The notes under the pieces: model-generated
Told to the model about the DNA's origin: nothing
What the model saw: the letters and a program-made list of their open reading frames with translations, nothing else
Databases searched by the model: none
Program-made: the position numbers and the translations under genes
Shown: positions 32,400 to 44,689 of the stretch, in pieces
Layout of the letters: each line of letters starts with the position of its first letter
How positions within the stretch are numbered: the first letter of the stretch is position 1
Source: Monoplex corrugatus
Taxonomy: Eukaryota > Mollusca > Gastropoda > Littorinimorpha > Ranellidae
Direction: 5' to 3'
Assembly (NCBI GenBank): GCA_030674185.1
Contig: JAPXFY010000022.1
Coordinates: 745,535-809,534 of the forward strand
Length of the DNA: 64,000 nucleotides

Positions 32400-32940
32400 A
32401 CACTAACTAAATTGTCACTGCCCCAGTTGTCAATAAAGGAATGTCTAGCAGAACTACCCTCCAGTGCCGAGATTACCAAAGACAGGAAGCAAACCATCCC
32501 TAAGAAGGCACCAGGAGCTGTTGATATTTCTGTTGGTATTCCTGAAGATGTCTGCAGAAACGTTCCTGGAGAACTGTTATTCCTGTACTAGTCTGTATGT
32601 CAGAAGGAAGAGGTTCCTGAGGACTTCAAACATGCTATGATCATCCATGTTCACAGGAGGAAGGGCATTAAGACCTGATGGGATAAATTATAAAATATAA
32701 TGGGATAACCCTTCTTGAACAGAGTCATCACCAATGTTGCCAAACCCGTCATTTCTGAGTCTTCCATGGTGGAAGAGGCATGAGTGACATGGTGTTTGTC
32801 GTATTGCCAGCTACATTGTTGCAAACTGATCCAGGAGCTCAAAAAAGTGTTTGTAGATCTGACCAAAGCATTTGATGCCATTAACCCATAGGGTCTGTGG
32901 GAGATACTGAGAAAATATAGTTGCCTTCAGAAGTCTGTCT
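32400..32940 (+). pseudogene. Degenerate LINE reverse transcriptase
   Basis: Plus-strand relic with stops and frameshifts: VPEDFKHAMIIHVHRRKG, then VFVDLTKAFDAINP (RT motif A, catalytic Asp) and GLWEILRKYSCLQK. Same domain order as the LINE at 33.5-37.7 kb but opposite orientation. Confidence 0.75.
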
Positions 32941-32944
32941 AGTT

Positions 32945-33430
32945 GATTGCTTTTGTCTACACTGGCTTGCTAGCTTTGTCAACACTGGCTTGCTAGCTTT
33001 TGTCTACACTGGCTTGCTAGCCTTTGTCTACACTGGCTTGCTAGCTTTTGTCTATACTGGCTTGCTAGCTTTTGTCTACACTGGCTTGCTATCTTTTGTC
33101 TACACTGGCTTGCTACTCTGGCTTGCTAGCTTTTGTCTACACTGGCTTGCTAACTTTTGTCTACACTGGCTTGCTAGCTTTTGTCTATACTGGCTTGCTA
33201 GCCTTTGTCTACACTGGCTTGCTAGCTTTTGTCTACACTGGCTTGCTAGCTTTTGTCTACACTGGCTTGCTAGCTTTTGTCTACACTGGCTTGCTAGCTT
33301 TTGTCTATACTGGCTTGCTAGCTTTTGTCTACACTGGCTTGCTAGCTATTTGTCTACACTGGCTTGCTAGCCTTTGTCTACACTGGCTTGCTACACTGGC
33401 TTGCTAGCTTTTGTCTACACTGGCTTGCCG
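32945..33430. repeat. 24-bp minisatellite, about 20 copies
   Basis: TAGCTTTTGTCTACACTGGC + TTGC in tandem. The open frames (FVYTGLLA repeats) are artefacts of the period. Confidence 0.96.
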
Positions 33431-33565
33431 GCCACTGGGCCAGTGTGCAGGAGAGTGAGCTTGTGGGGTTCAGATAGTAGTAGGCCTCCTTCGGTCGTGA
33501 CTGATCATGGACAAAGTACATCCGTTCTAATGTCTAGATGGGCTGTCTGCTTGGTCCAAGCAGCA

Positions 33566-36500
33566 TCACCTGTGACTGTACAGACCAATGCGAGAGAGGC
33601 AGTCTCTGTCGCAGCGGTCGCATGTGTATGCTGATGCTGGTCTGTTGGCTGTCATCCCTTTTCTGCGAACTCGCTTTTCTGCTGCAGCAGCTGACAGTTT
33701 GTCCTCACCAATCCGCAGCTGTTTCTTGAGAGTAGTTCTCCAGCTGTTGCGGTCATCTGCGAGGTCCTCCCAGGACTCAGTGTTGATCTCAAGCGCCTTC
33801 ATGTCACGCTTGCAAACGTCTTTGTATCTCAGCTGTGGGGGCCAATGTTTCTCTGCCCTGTGGCAAGCTCACCATAAAGGATGTCTTTTGGGATGCAACC
33901 ATCTTCCATGCGGCGAACGTTGCCCAACCAGCGCAGCCGACGCTGTCTCAGCATGGTATGCATGGTTGGGAGGCCAGCGCAGATTAGGACTTCGGTGTTG
34001 GTCACCTTGTCTTGCCAGGAAATGCCAAGTATGCACCGTAGGCTTCACAGGTGGAAGGTATTGAGCCTTTTCTCCTGATGAGCATGCGTGGTCCACGCCT
34101 CGCTGCCATACAGCAAGGTGCTGAGGACACAGGCGTTGTATACAGCCATCTTTGTCTTTGTGGTCAGCTTGGGATTTGTCCACACCCTTTGTGTGAGGCG
34201 GGCTAGTGTTGTGGCTGCCTTCCCGATCCTCTTGTTGACCTCTGTGTCAAGGGAGAGGTTATCGGTGATGGTGGACCCAAGATATGTGAATTGATGGATG
34301 GCTTCAAGCTCGTAGTCATCAATGGTGATGGCTGGTGGAGATGGCGTGTCTTGGCCCAGGACGTTTGTCTTCTTAAGACTGATGGTCAGACCAAAATCTT
34401 TGCAGGCCTGGGAGAAGCGGTCCATTAGTGACTGCAAGTCCCGCTGAGTATGGGTCACAACTGCGGCATCGTCGGCAAATAGCATGTCTGATGAGGGCTT
34501 CACGGACCTTTGTCCTTGCTCTGAGGCGGGCGAGGTTGAAGAGCCTGCCATCTGATCTGGTCCGCAGGTGGATCCCTTCTTGTGCTGTGCTGAACGCATG
34601 CCTCAGGAGGAGAGCGAAGAAGATTCCAAAGAGGGTTGGGGCCAGGATGCAGCCTTGTTTCACACCGCTGCGTACGTCGAAGGGCTTGGAGAGGTTTCCG
34701 TTGAACTGCACCATCCCTTTCATGTTTGAGTGGAAGGACTCAATTAAGCTGTGCAGTTTGGGGGGGCAGCCGATTTTTCGGAGAGCCCTGAAAAGGCCAT
34801 CTCTGCTGACTGGGTCAAAGGCCTTGGTGAGGTCAATGAATGCCACATACAGGGGCATCCGCTGCTCTCTGCACTTCTCCTGGATTTGGCGAAGGGAGAA
34901 GACCATGTCTACCGTGGATCTCTGCTCCAAAAACCACACTGTGATTCCGGGTAGATGCATTCAGCCAGTTTCTGCAGGCGGATTAGGAGGATCCGAGTAT
35001 AGACTTTGCCAACAATGCTGAGGAGCGAGATACCTCTGTAGTTGTTGCAGTCGCTCCTTTCGCCCTTGTTTTTGTACAGGGTGACGATCTTGACGTCCCT
35101 CATGTCCTGTGGTACAGCTCCCTCATTCCAACACTGACAGAGAACTGCGTGCAAAGGGTGCAGAAGAGAAGTCTTGCAGTGCTTGATGAGGTCTAGGGGA
35201 ATTCTGTCGTTGCCAGGTGCCTTCCCTGATGCCAGGCTATCAATGGCCTTGCTGAGTTCGTCCGCAGTTGGCTCTGCATCAAGTTCTTCCATTACCGGCA
35301 TGCACTTGATGGCATCAAGGACTAAGGGGGACACCATGTTCTGTGTGGAGTAGAGGTTGGAGTAGTGTTCCGCCCATCTTTCCATCTGTTGGCTAGGATT
35401 GCTGATTACTTCCCCAGTGGAGGATTTGAGGGGGGCGATCTTGCTCTGTGTTGGTCCCAGTGCCTTCTTGATGCCATCATACATTCCTCAGATGTTGCCT
35501 CTTTCAGCAGCACTCTGTATCTCTTCGCTGAGCTCTGTCCAGTACTCGTTTGCGCAGCTCCTGGCGTTAAGCTGAACCTTACTTCTGGCAGCCCTGAGGA
35601 TTTGCAGGTTCTTCTCACTGGGTGACCGCTTATACTTGGTGAGTGCGGCATGCTTGGCCTCAACAGTGGGAGTCATCTGATGATTTGGCCTCAAACCAGT
35701 CGTGGGACTTCACAGTTTTCTTCCCAAAGGTGGCCATAGCAATGCGGTGCATGGTGTCTCGTAGCGTTTCCCATCTCTCAGTGGCAGAGTCTCTGGGCTG
35801 CAATGCATCGTATTCTCTCTGAAAGGCTTCTGCGAACTGTTCTACAAGATCTGGCTGAGACATCTTGCTGACGTCAATGCGAGGGTTCCCTTGTTTCTTT
35901 GAGCAGTGGAACTTCTTTGGTTGTAGCCTGATCTTGCAACATACCAGAGAGTGGTCTGTGTCGCAGTCTGCGCTTTGTGATAAGAGCGAGTGTGGAGAAC
36001 GTTTTTGATAGCGGCACGTCTTACTAGGATCAAATCCAGTTGGTGCCAATGTTTTGAGCGGGGATGCCTCCAGGAGACTTTGTGCTGAGGCTTCGTCTTG
36101 AAGAAGGAGTTGGCAATGCACAGTTCATGGCAGGCGCAAAACTCAAGCAGTCGCTGTCCATTCTCATTCATTTTCCCCACTCCAAAGGAACCGAGGCAGA
36201 AGGGCCATGAGTCATTGTCTGCACCCACTCTGGCGTTGAAGTCGCCCAGGAGAACAAGTTGTTCTGTCCTGGGGATGTTCCTTATCCCTTTGACTCCTGC
36301 AGCCTGTCCAACATCATCCTTCTTTGTCAACCATGCTGGAAGAGCAAAAACTTAACCCTTGACTCCCTCACCCTATCCACCAGCTTCCTGCAGGAAGCTG
36401 GTGGATAGGGTGAGGGAGTCAAAGGGTTAAGTTTTTGCAGTTGGTAGATAGGGTGCAGGTGGCAAAGGGTTATGATTGATGCAAGATTTTCGTAGAACTC

Positions 36501-36890
36501 ATCCTTGGTGTCTGGAGAGGCGGACAGAGTTGGGGCATAAACGCTGATGAGAGTGACATAGCCTTCGATGGTGTTGAGGCGGAGAGTCAAGAGTCGTTCT
36601 GAACCATCGCTGCCTGGTTCAATCATGTTCAGCAGGCTGTTCCTTACTGCAAAGCCTACTCCGTGCTCTCTTGGGGCATCAGAACTCTTTCCTTGCCAGA
36701 AGAAGGTGTAGTCCCTTTCCTTTAGTGTTCCTGAATCAGCCAGCCGTGTTTCCTGCAGAGTGGCAATGTCCACATTGAGTCTCTTTAGTTCGCTGTTTAT
36801 GACGGCGGTTTTTCTGGCGTCGCTGATGTCTTGCAGATCTTGGGAGAGCCCAGGCATCATTGTTCGGACATTCCAACAGCCCAGTTTCAC
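33566..36890 (-). pseudogene. LINE ORF2: AP endonuclease, reverse transcriptase, C-terminal zinc finger
   Basis: Starts MKLGCWNVRTMMPGLSQDL (endonuclease domain), with LLTLRLNTIEGYVTLISVYA, then after the MITE EQLVLLGDFNARVGADNDSW and HQLDLILVRRA. The linker is followed by the RT domain: DLTKAFDPVSRDGLFRALRK (motif A), GVKQGCILAPTLFGIFFA and DMLFADDAAVV (FADD, motif C). The C-terminus ends with RDMKALEINTESWEDLADDR and a CDRCDRDCLSRIGLYSH zinc finger. Several frameshifts (near 36.0, 35.7, 35.5, 34.95, 34.5 and 33.9 kb) and the MITE inactivate it. The architecture fits RTE/jockey-type elements; the exact clade was not determined. Confidence 0.88.
36282..36473. mobile_element. piggyBac-type MITE, copy d, with TTAT target duplication
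   Basis: TTAT at 36282-36285 and 36470-36473 instead of TTAA, ends CCCTTTGACTCCTGCA / TGCAGGTGGCAAAGGG. Removing the element and one TTAT leaves the surrounding LINE frame continuous. Centre: a near-perfect 76-bp palindrome (36355-36430) that itself has TTAACCC/GGGTTAA ends. Confidence 0.88.
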
Positions 36891-37849
36891 TGCTGATCCT
36901 TTTCCTGATCCATTTCTTGAATTTGCATTTTTCTTTTTGTTTGGTGCGGTAATTAACGACCTGCTTGTCAGATTTTCTCCTAATCTTCATGCACCCAATG
37001 AAGAAGGCAGGTCGTGGCGGGACAGCACCTAACTGGCTGGGGGCTGCCCAGCTTAGGCGGGTGGTAGCTGTCCAGTAAGACACGAAGGTCTCTCCCACCG
37101 TCAAAATCAATCCCTGGCGTCAGCTCTACGCCAGTTGAGCAATGACTTATCACTGGTATCTGTTGCTTCCCGTGTTGTTGCCGACACTAGTGTTAGTAGC
37201 GAGGCTGGAGTGTCCTCTCCAGGTCGTAGGTGCAGAGTGTTTGTGGATGAATGGACGGATGTAAGCCTGGGCAGTGTAATATGGAAGACAGGCTGTTGCC
37301 CATGCAACTTGTCCCCCCTCTCCACCTCGCTGACAGATCCAAAGGAACAGCAGGGCTGTTACGTTTTCGTGCCAACGCGGCCGCAGGAGCTGCCGGAAAG
37401 TGACAAAGTTTGCCATCCAACCGCCTTAGGGGCCCCACACCGGATTTACTGTCAGGGTTTACTCCCTTAGCTAGATGGCCGCGGGTAGCTCTCCAGAGCT
37501 GGCGCCCTTTGATGGATCTAATTTATTTCCACCAGGGTTTCTAGCCACCCTCCTCACCATCCTCCTGAGAGGACTGGTGGGGTTGCTGGTTTAGTCGCCA
37601 GCAATTCGACCCTGTGGCAGGTAGTAGTGGGTTCCAGGTTACCAGTAGCGGATACATCTATCCGACCTGACTGCAGGGGTTCAGATAATGAAGTCAGTAA
37701 ATGGTGTTGGTGGGTAGATGGGTGCTGTGTCATGTTGTCTGCTGATGAGTTTCTGTGATGTGGTTGTGTGGGGCGTTGGAGTGGTCAGATCATGCTGGGG
37801 GTGGTGGTGGGGTTGCTGGATGTGGTTGTTTCCATGTTCCATGTGTCAT

Positions 37850-38430
37850 GTGTGTTGTTGTCATGTCACCAAACGTGTTGTGTGTGTTGTTGTGACATTA
37901 CCAGACATGTGTTATGTGTGTGGCTTATGTGTGTTGCTGTAACATCACCTGAGATGTGTTATGTGTGTTGTTATGAGTGTCATCAGACATGTGTTCTATG
38001 TATTCAATAGATGACATCAGTTAAGTATAGTATGCGTTCTGATGTCACCAGACGTGTGTTATGTGTGTTGCTATGAGGTCACCAGTCATATGTTGTGATG
38101 TCACCAGTTGTGTGTTATTCTGATGTCACCAGGCATGTGTTACGTGTTTTATTCTGATGTCACCAGACATGTGTTATGTGTTGTGATGTCACCAGACATG
38201 TGTTTATATGTGTTGCTGTAATGTCACCATGTATGTATAATGTGTTTTGTGATGTCACCAGACGTGTGTTATGTGTGTTATTCTGATGTCACCAGACATG
38301 TGTTATGTGTTGTGATGTCACCAGACATGTGTTACGTGTTTTATTCTGATGTCACCAGACATGTGTTATGTGTTGTGATGTCACCAGACATATGTTATGT
38401 GTTGTGATGTCACCAGACATGTGTTATCTT
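37850..38430. repeat. About 29-bp minisatellite (TGTGATGTCACCAGACATG)
   Basis: About 18 units of ATGTGTTATGTGTTGTGATG + TCACCAGAC with variable spacing, ending about 75 bp before zinc-finger gene exon 3. Confidence 0.9.
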
Positions 38431-38504
38431 TGCTACACCAGCTGTGTCTGTGTGCAAGTCTGAACATTGTTTCTGTATTGTGTACAAAAATTATATCTAC
38501 ACAG

Positions 38505-38695
38505 GTCTCAAAATTCTACGTTGCTGTGAGCACTGCGACATTGTGGGCGTGATCAAAGGGGAGAAGAAGTTCAAGGGAGCTCACTGGCATTGCTATGGGT
38601 GTCGGAATGGTTTCAACCGTCGAGACGAGGCCATCAAACATTACAAGACCCACTTCAGGAACCCACAGACAACCTTCCAAATCTCCATCACCCAG
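38505..38695 (+). CDS. Zinc-finger/leucine-zipper protein, exon 3 (zinc-finger module)
   Basis: Acceptor TATATCTACACAG (38492-38504), donor ACCCAG|GTCGGT (GT at 38696). The first two bases complete the Gly codon begun in exon 2. The peptide begins LKILRCCEHCDIVGVIKGEK and includes AHWHCYGCRNGFNRRDEAIK + HYKTH. This is a canonical C2H2 finger (Cys101, Cys104, His117, His121) preceded by a second possible zinc site (Cys79, Cys82, His98, His100). It ends phase 0 in QISITQ. It is the most conserved-looking exon of the gene. Confidence 0.88.
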
Positions 38696-39274
38696 GTCGG
38701 TGCTGAACAGAGATGTCGACTGCTGTCATCCAGTTTTGTGCTTGATTACTCATAGAGAATGTGATCCTGTAGGGATGCCAAGAGCCCCTTCTGAAAATTC
38801 TTTGCCAGAAATTTCCTGTCTTCGGTCACTCTCTTTGTTTCTGCCTTGCATCTTTGCTTTCTGCCATCTCCTCCTGTCTCATTTTCTGCCCTGCTGGTTC
38901 ATTTACTGTCATATTTTCCAAAACACCTTCTATAGATTGATAATTGGGAGCATATATTTTAATTGCTTTTTATTTCTAAGGAAACGTAAAGTGCCTGGTG
39001 GCAGTTTTAGGTTTGTTGGCCAGTTTTTATGTATGTTTTGTGTATTTAGTAATGTTTATGCATTTGTATTGCGGTTTTAGTTTAATCCCTCTGGTGATAA
39101 CTTGTGCAGAACGACAAACACCAGGGGCATATCCTTTGGTTATTCACATGAATGGAATGATAGTATTTTTATCAAGGTTATCAATGTGTTTAGATGTATG
39201 TGTTTTATATGAGATGGTTATAGCTTTGATATGGCTCTGAGCAGTTGGCTGGGCTTTAAACATGAGTAGTAATA
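38696..39274. other. Intron 3 sequence without features
   Basis: Unique AT-rich sequence. No gene or repeat recognised. Confidence 0.5.
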
Positions 39275-39360
39275 ACTGATTTCAGTTTCAATTTCTCAAG
39301 ATGACATCTCAGCGCTCAGAATGAATTCCATATGCACTAACATCACAGGTAGGTGCCATG
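39275..39360 (+). repeat. SINE-like dispersed repeat fragment
   Basis: TTTCAGTTTCAATTTCTCAA + GATGACATC...GAATTCCATATGCACTA matches 28498-28600. Confidence 0.6.
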
Positions 39361-39369
39361 TGATGGAAT

Positions 39370-39860
39370 AACAGAAAATGTGGATAACTCAACAATCAGG
39401 TTTGTACAGATACACAGAAAATGTGGATAACTATACACTCAAGTTTGTCATATACACAGAGAATGGGGATAACTATACACTCAGGCTTATATTAAGTTAT
39501 AATTATACATTGAAAAATGTGGATAATTGTACACTTAGGTTTGTACTTAAACACAGAAAATGTGGGTAATTATACACTGAAGTTTGTATTTATACACAGA
39601 AAATGTGGATAAGTTTGTACTTATACACAGAAAATGTGGATAACTGTACACTCAAGTTTGTACTTAAGTTATACACAGAAAATGTGGATAACTGTACACT
39701 CAAGTTTTTACTTATACACAGAAAATGTAGATAACTGTACACTCAAGTTTGTACTTATACACAGAAAATGTAGATAACTGTACACTCGTTTGTACTTATA
39801 CACAGAAAATGTGGATAACTGCACACTCAAGTTTGTACTTATACACAGAAAATGTAGATA
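39370..39860. repeat. About 42-bp minisatellite, about 12 copies
   Basis: ACACAGAAAATGTGGATAAC + TGTACACTCAAGTTTGTACTTAT in tandem, with several short copies. 39861-40169 shows nothing recognisable. Confidence 0.92.
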
Positions 39861-40169
39861 ATTCAACAGTTTAATTGGAATCAGTTCAACTGTGATTTGA
39901 TCACTGAAAACGGGGACTGTAAGGATCAGGTAAGGTCTCTGATGAATGTTTTAAGGAACATGAATAAGAATGAGAAAAACAGCAAGCAAAGCATGTTTTT
40001 TTAAGGATAAGGAAATGGAAAGCTGAGAAGCAGGGGGGGAAATACAATTACAAGCAATAATTAAAGAACAGAAAAGAAAAACCTGGATGAACAACAACAA
40101 CGAAAAAAATCTATTTCTCAGCAAAACATCAGGGAAATCCTTGTGTTGATACATACTTTGTCTTAGGAT

Positions 40170-40899
40170 TTATAATTCAGTACGTGTATTGAGTGTATTT
40201 TTGGCTGTAAAGATGTGTGATGTGTATAATTGAGTACGTGTATTGAGTGTATTTTTGGCTGTAAAGAAGTGTGATGTGTATAATTGAGTACGTGTATTGA
40301 GTGTATTTTTGGCTGTAAAGAAGTGTGATGTGTATAATTGAGTACGTGTATTGAGTGTATTTTTGGCTGTAAAGAAGTGTGATGTGTATAATTCAGTACG
40401 TGTATTGAGTGTATTTTTGGCTGTAAAGAAGTGTGATGTGTATAATTCAGTACGTGTATTGAGTGTATTTTTGGCTATAAAGAAGTGTGATGTGTATAAT
40501 TGAGTACGTGAATTAAGTGTATTTTTGGCTGTAAAGAAGTGTGATGTGTATAATTGAGTATGTGTATTGAGTGTATTTTGGGCTGTAAAGAAGTGTGATG
40601 TGTATAATTGAGTATGTGTATTGAGTGTATTTTGGGCTGTAAAGAAGTGTGATGTGTATAATTGAGTATGTGTATTGAGTGCATTTTGGGCTATAAAGAA
40701 GTGTGATGTGTATAATTGAGTACGTGTATTGAGTGTATTTTGGGCTGTAAAGAAGTGTGATGTGTATAATTGAGTACGTGTATTGAGTGCATTTTGGGCT
40801 GTAAAGATGTGTGATGTGTATAATTGAGTACGTGTATTGAGTGTATTTTTGGCTGTAAAGATGTGTGATGTGTATAATTGAGTACGTGTATTGAGTGCA
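40170..40899. repeat. 54-bp minisatellite, left part
   Basis: About 13 units of TGTGTATAATTGAGTACGTG + TATTGAGTGTATTTTTGGCTG..., interrupted by a LINE at 40900. The array continues at 44287. Confidence 0.95.
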
Positions 40900-43800
40900 C
40901 TCTACCTGGTAGGGTGGACGGGCATCACTGGTCCTCGTCCATCCTCTAAATCTCTCACGTGCTGGCTCCAAGCGCCACACCCCGGGACCTCGCCTCAGCA
41001 GGCGTGCCAAACCATGTGAGGGGGTGATGTTAACACTGCATCACTGGGCGAATAACCTCCACGATGCAGGTTACCGGCCAAGGCGGACGAAGTTCCGCAA
41101 GGAACTCAACGGCTATGTGTTCAAGACCAAGGCGAACCACCTAGATGGAGGACGTCGGCTGTGGTCTGGCATGGAGAGGGATGGGCTCCGCCATGCGACA
41201 TTGCCCAAGACACACTAAATGAAGATTACAACCGCAACTCAATCCATACCGGCCCGGTCGTCGCCCGGAACAAGGACCGCGCCTTCCGTCGCTGGCCATC
41301 AGGGCGGAGGTGAAAAGTATGTGACTGATGGACCAAAATCCCTACGTACAAGAAAAAATGTTACTATCGGCACCTGGAATGTGAGATCGCTGAGAGCAGC
41401 AGGAAAAGTTGCAGAACTAACGTATGAAATGAAGAGATACCGATGGAACGTCCTTGGGCTCTGTGAGGTACGATGGAAAAACCTCGGAGAAACGTCTACC
41501 CCAGAAGGCCACAAACTCTACTTCAGTGGCAGTGAAAACAAACATGAACATGGAGTTGGATTCCTCATTCACAAAGACACTGTGAATGCCATCATGGGAT
41601 GCCGACCAGTCTCTAGCAGACTCATTACTATTCGGCTTAAGGCTTCACCTTTTAACATCACCGTCATCCAAGCTTATGCCCCAACAACTGACTATGATGA
41701 CGAGGCTGTCGAAGATTTCTATGATCAACTGCAGGAAATCGTAGATCAGACGCCAAAGAAAGACATCATTATAGTGCAGGGCGACTGGAATGCGAAGATT
41801 GGAGAGGATGAACACAATAACTGGAAAGGGATATGTGGCCAATACTGCAACCCTGAGACCAACGAAAGAGGTTTGAGGCTCCTAGAATTCGCCAGTTACA
41901 ACGACCTGAGGGTGGTGAACACGTTCGGTCCACACAAACCGTCTAGACGCTGGACATGGCACAGCCCAGGAGAAAAATACCACAGTCAGATCGACTACAT
42001 CATGGTTCAAAGACGCTTCCAGTCAAGTGTTAACATCGCAAAGACCAGGAGCTTTCCAGGAGCCGACATTGGAAGCGATCATGAGCTTGTAATGATGACC
42101 TTCAAACTCCGCCTCCAGAGGATGAAGAAACAGGGCAACATAAGAATTAAGTTCAATCTTGAGAAGCTCAAAGACCCCAACATAGTTGAAAACTTCCAAG
42201 CAACGATAGGAGGGAAGTTTGCTCCTCTCCTCGTCCTTGACAATATGGACACCGAAGTAGACACTCTGATCAACAACTTCAACACTGCCGTGACCGAAGC
42301 AGCCAACGACATCCTTGGAAAACACCGACCAACAAAGATGCCCTGGGTCACGGAAGAAGTACTAAAGCTGAGCGACAAACGCAGAGAACTAAAGCAAAAG
42401 AAGAGTACGGATGAAGGTGCTAAACTATACAGAAAAGCCAACCAACAAGTTAAAGAAGGCATGAGGAAAGCAAAGGAAACATGGATTGAAAAACAATGCC
42501 AAGATATCGAAGCAAACCTGCAGAAAAATAACAGCAAAAAAGCCTACCAGCTTGTGAAAGGACTAGCAAGCTCAAAACAAGGCAGAACCACTACCATACA
42601 GAACAAAGCAGGGAAATGTCTCACAGAAGATCAAGAGATTCTGCAGAGGTGGACAGAGTACTGCTCCGAATTATACACACACACAACAACAGGAGATCCC
42701 AAGGTGCTAGACGTTCCTCCACCAACCAACAACGACAGCTACCCCATCGTGCGAGAAGAAGTTGAAGCTGCAGTAAAATCATTGAAGAAAGGCAAGTCGG
42801 CAGGAATGGACAACATTCCCTCAGAACTGGTCCAGGCAGGAGGAGAGGCCATGATAGATATGTGACTCATCATCTGCAATAAGATCTGGCGGACAGGTGA
42901 GTGGCCAACACCTTGGACCCAGTCCCTGATCATCACTCTCCCGAAGAAAGGCAACCTACAACTATGCCAAAACTACCGTACCATCAGCCTGATCAGCCAT
43001 CCAAGTAAGGTCATGCTAAAAATCCTTCTGAGTAGACTGAAGCCACAAGCTGAGGAGATAATAAAAGAAGAGCAGGCAGGTTTCAGACCAGGAAGAAGTA
43101 CCACAGAGCAAATTTTCAACCTCAGATTGCTCTGTGAGAAATACCTGCAACACCAGCAAGGCCTTTACCACGTCTTCGTGGACTTCAAGAAGGCATTCGA
43201 CAGAGTTTGGCACGCAGCCTTGTGGGCAACCATGAGGCTGTACAACATCAATGCCAACCTGATCAGAACCATAGAATGCCTCTTCGAAAAGGCGACCAGT
43301 GCAGTCTACCATGACAACAACATAGGCGAATGGTTCCGAACCACAGTTGGAGTACGCCAAGGATGCCTGCTCTCCCCCACTCTCTTCAACATCTTCTTAG
43401 AGAGAATAATGGCTGACGCACTTGAAGACCACGAGGGAACAGTCAGTATCGGAGGTAGAACAATCACAAACTTGCGTTTTGCCGACGACATTGACGGACT
43501 AGCTGGGCAAGAGCAAGAGCTAGTCAGCTTGATAAAACATCTTGATGAGGCCTCCACATCATATGGCATGCAGATCAGTGCAGAGAAAACCCAGTTGATG
43601 ACAAATAATACCAATGGCATCAGCACTGACATTACCATAGACAACAAGAAACTTGAGACCGTCCATAGATTTAAATATCTGGGAGCTATAGTATCAGATG
43701 AAGGATCAAAGCCCGAGGTACTTTCCAGGATTGCACAGACCACAGCTGCAATGACCAAGCTAAAAGTCATCTGGAACGACAAGAATATCGCAATCGGCTC

Positions 43801-44286
43801 CAAGATCAGACTGATGCGTTCCCTGGTCATGTCAATATTTTTGTATGCATGTGAAACATGGACCATAACAGCAGACATTGAAAGAAGGATACAGGCAATG
43901 GAGATGAGATGCTTCCGCAAACTCCTTGGTATCTCGTACATAGATCATATAACCAATAAAGAAGTGAAAACCCGAATCGAAAACGCCATCGGGCCGTATG
44001 AAGACCTCCTGACCTCGGTGAAAAGACGCAAACTGAGGTGGTACGGGCACGTCACACGATCATCTGGACTGGCCAAGACCGTCTTGCAGGGAACAGTTCA
44101 GGGAGGGAGACGAAGAGGCAGACAGAGAAAAAGATGGGAAGACAATATCAGAGAGTGGACTGGCCTTGAATGGAATATCATTCTGCGGAAAGCTGAGGAC
44201 CGTGAGGAGTGGAGGAAGTTGGTTGCAAAATCTTCAATGGTGCCCCAACGGTCAACCAGACTACGGGACTGATGATGATGATGATG
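40900..44286 (+). mobile_element. Full-length RTE-like LINE with 10-bp target-site duplication
   Basis: ATTGAGTGCA at 40890-40899 and 44287-44296 flanks a 3387-bp plus-strand element inserted in the 54-bp array. It has a 320-bp 5' region, one long ORF and a very short 3' UTR of TGATGATGATGATG, as in RTE elements. It is the best-preserved transposable element in the window. Confidence 0.93.
41219..44272 (+). pseudogene. RTE-like ORF2 with a single in-frame TGA
   Basis: 1017 codons in one frame. Endonuclease: TIGTWNVRSLRAAGKVAEL, VQGDWNAKIGEDEHNN, and IGSDHELVMMTF with the SDH catalytic motif. Linker: KKGKSAGMDNIPSELV. Reverse transcriptase: EEQAGFRPGRSTTEQIFNLR, FVDFKKAFDRVWHAALW (motif A), TTVGVRQGCLLSPTLFNIFL, and LRFADDIDGLAGQ (motif C). 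C-terminus: RKLRWYGHVTRSSGLAKTVL. The only defect I see is TGA at 42863-42865, between the linker and the RT, so the insertion is recent. It could also be a base-calling error. Confidence 0.92.
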
Positions 44287-44440
44287 ATTGAGTGCATTTT
44301 TGGCTGTAAAGAAGTGTGATGTGTATAATTGAGTACGTGTATTGAGTGTATTTTTGGCTGTAAAGATGTGCGATGTGTATAATTGAGTACGTGTATTGAG
44401 TGTATTTTTGGCTGTAAATAAGTGTGATGTGCAGAAGTAA
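44287..44440. repeat. 54-bp minisatellite, right part
   Basis: About three units continuing the array cut by the LINE at 40900-44286. Confidence 0.93.
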
Positions 44441-44689
44441 TGTAGATAATTTAGGTCCGTTTTTATATGTATGTTTTAGTGTCCTTAGTAATGTTTATAT
44501 TTGTATTTGTTTTTTCTCTTTTTTTAACCCCCTGGTGATAAATTGGGTGGAGTGGTCAATGCCAGGGGCATATCTTTAGATCATGTGCATAAATGCATTG
44601 ATATGTGTTGTTAATTTTTTTCCAGTGTTTTATTTTTCTGCAGTGAGGTATGATGCACTGTTTGGGATGGTTATAGCCCTAATATGGTT

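Larger units (their letters stand above)
33477..37675 (-). mobile_element. Nearly full-length LINE with 12-bp target-site duplication
   Basis: GGGGTTCAGATA occurs at 33465-33476 and 37676-37687, flanking a minus-strand non-LTR retrotransposon of about 4.2 kb that includes a MITE. It has an untranslated 5' region of about 780 bp, an endonuclease/reverse-transcriptase ORF, and a short (ACT)n tail at the 3' end (plus-strand TAGTAGTAGGCCTCC). A truncated sister copy is at 22483-22905. Confidence 0.9.

Noticed and set aside
40475..41010. Minus-strand frame joining the 54-bp array to the LINE 5' region
   Set aside because: Crosses the LINE insertion boundary; artefact of the repeat period 54.
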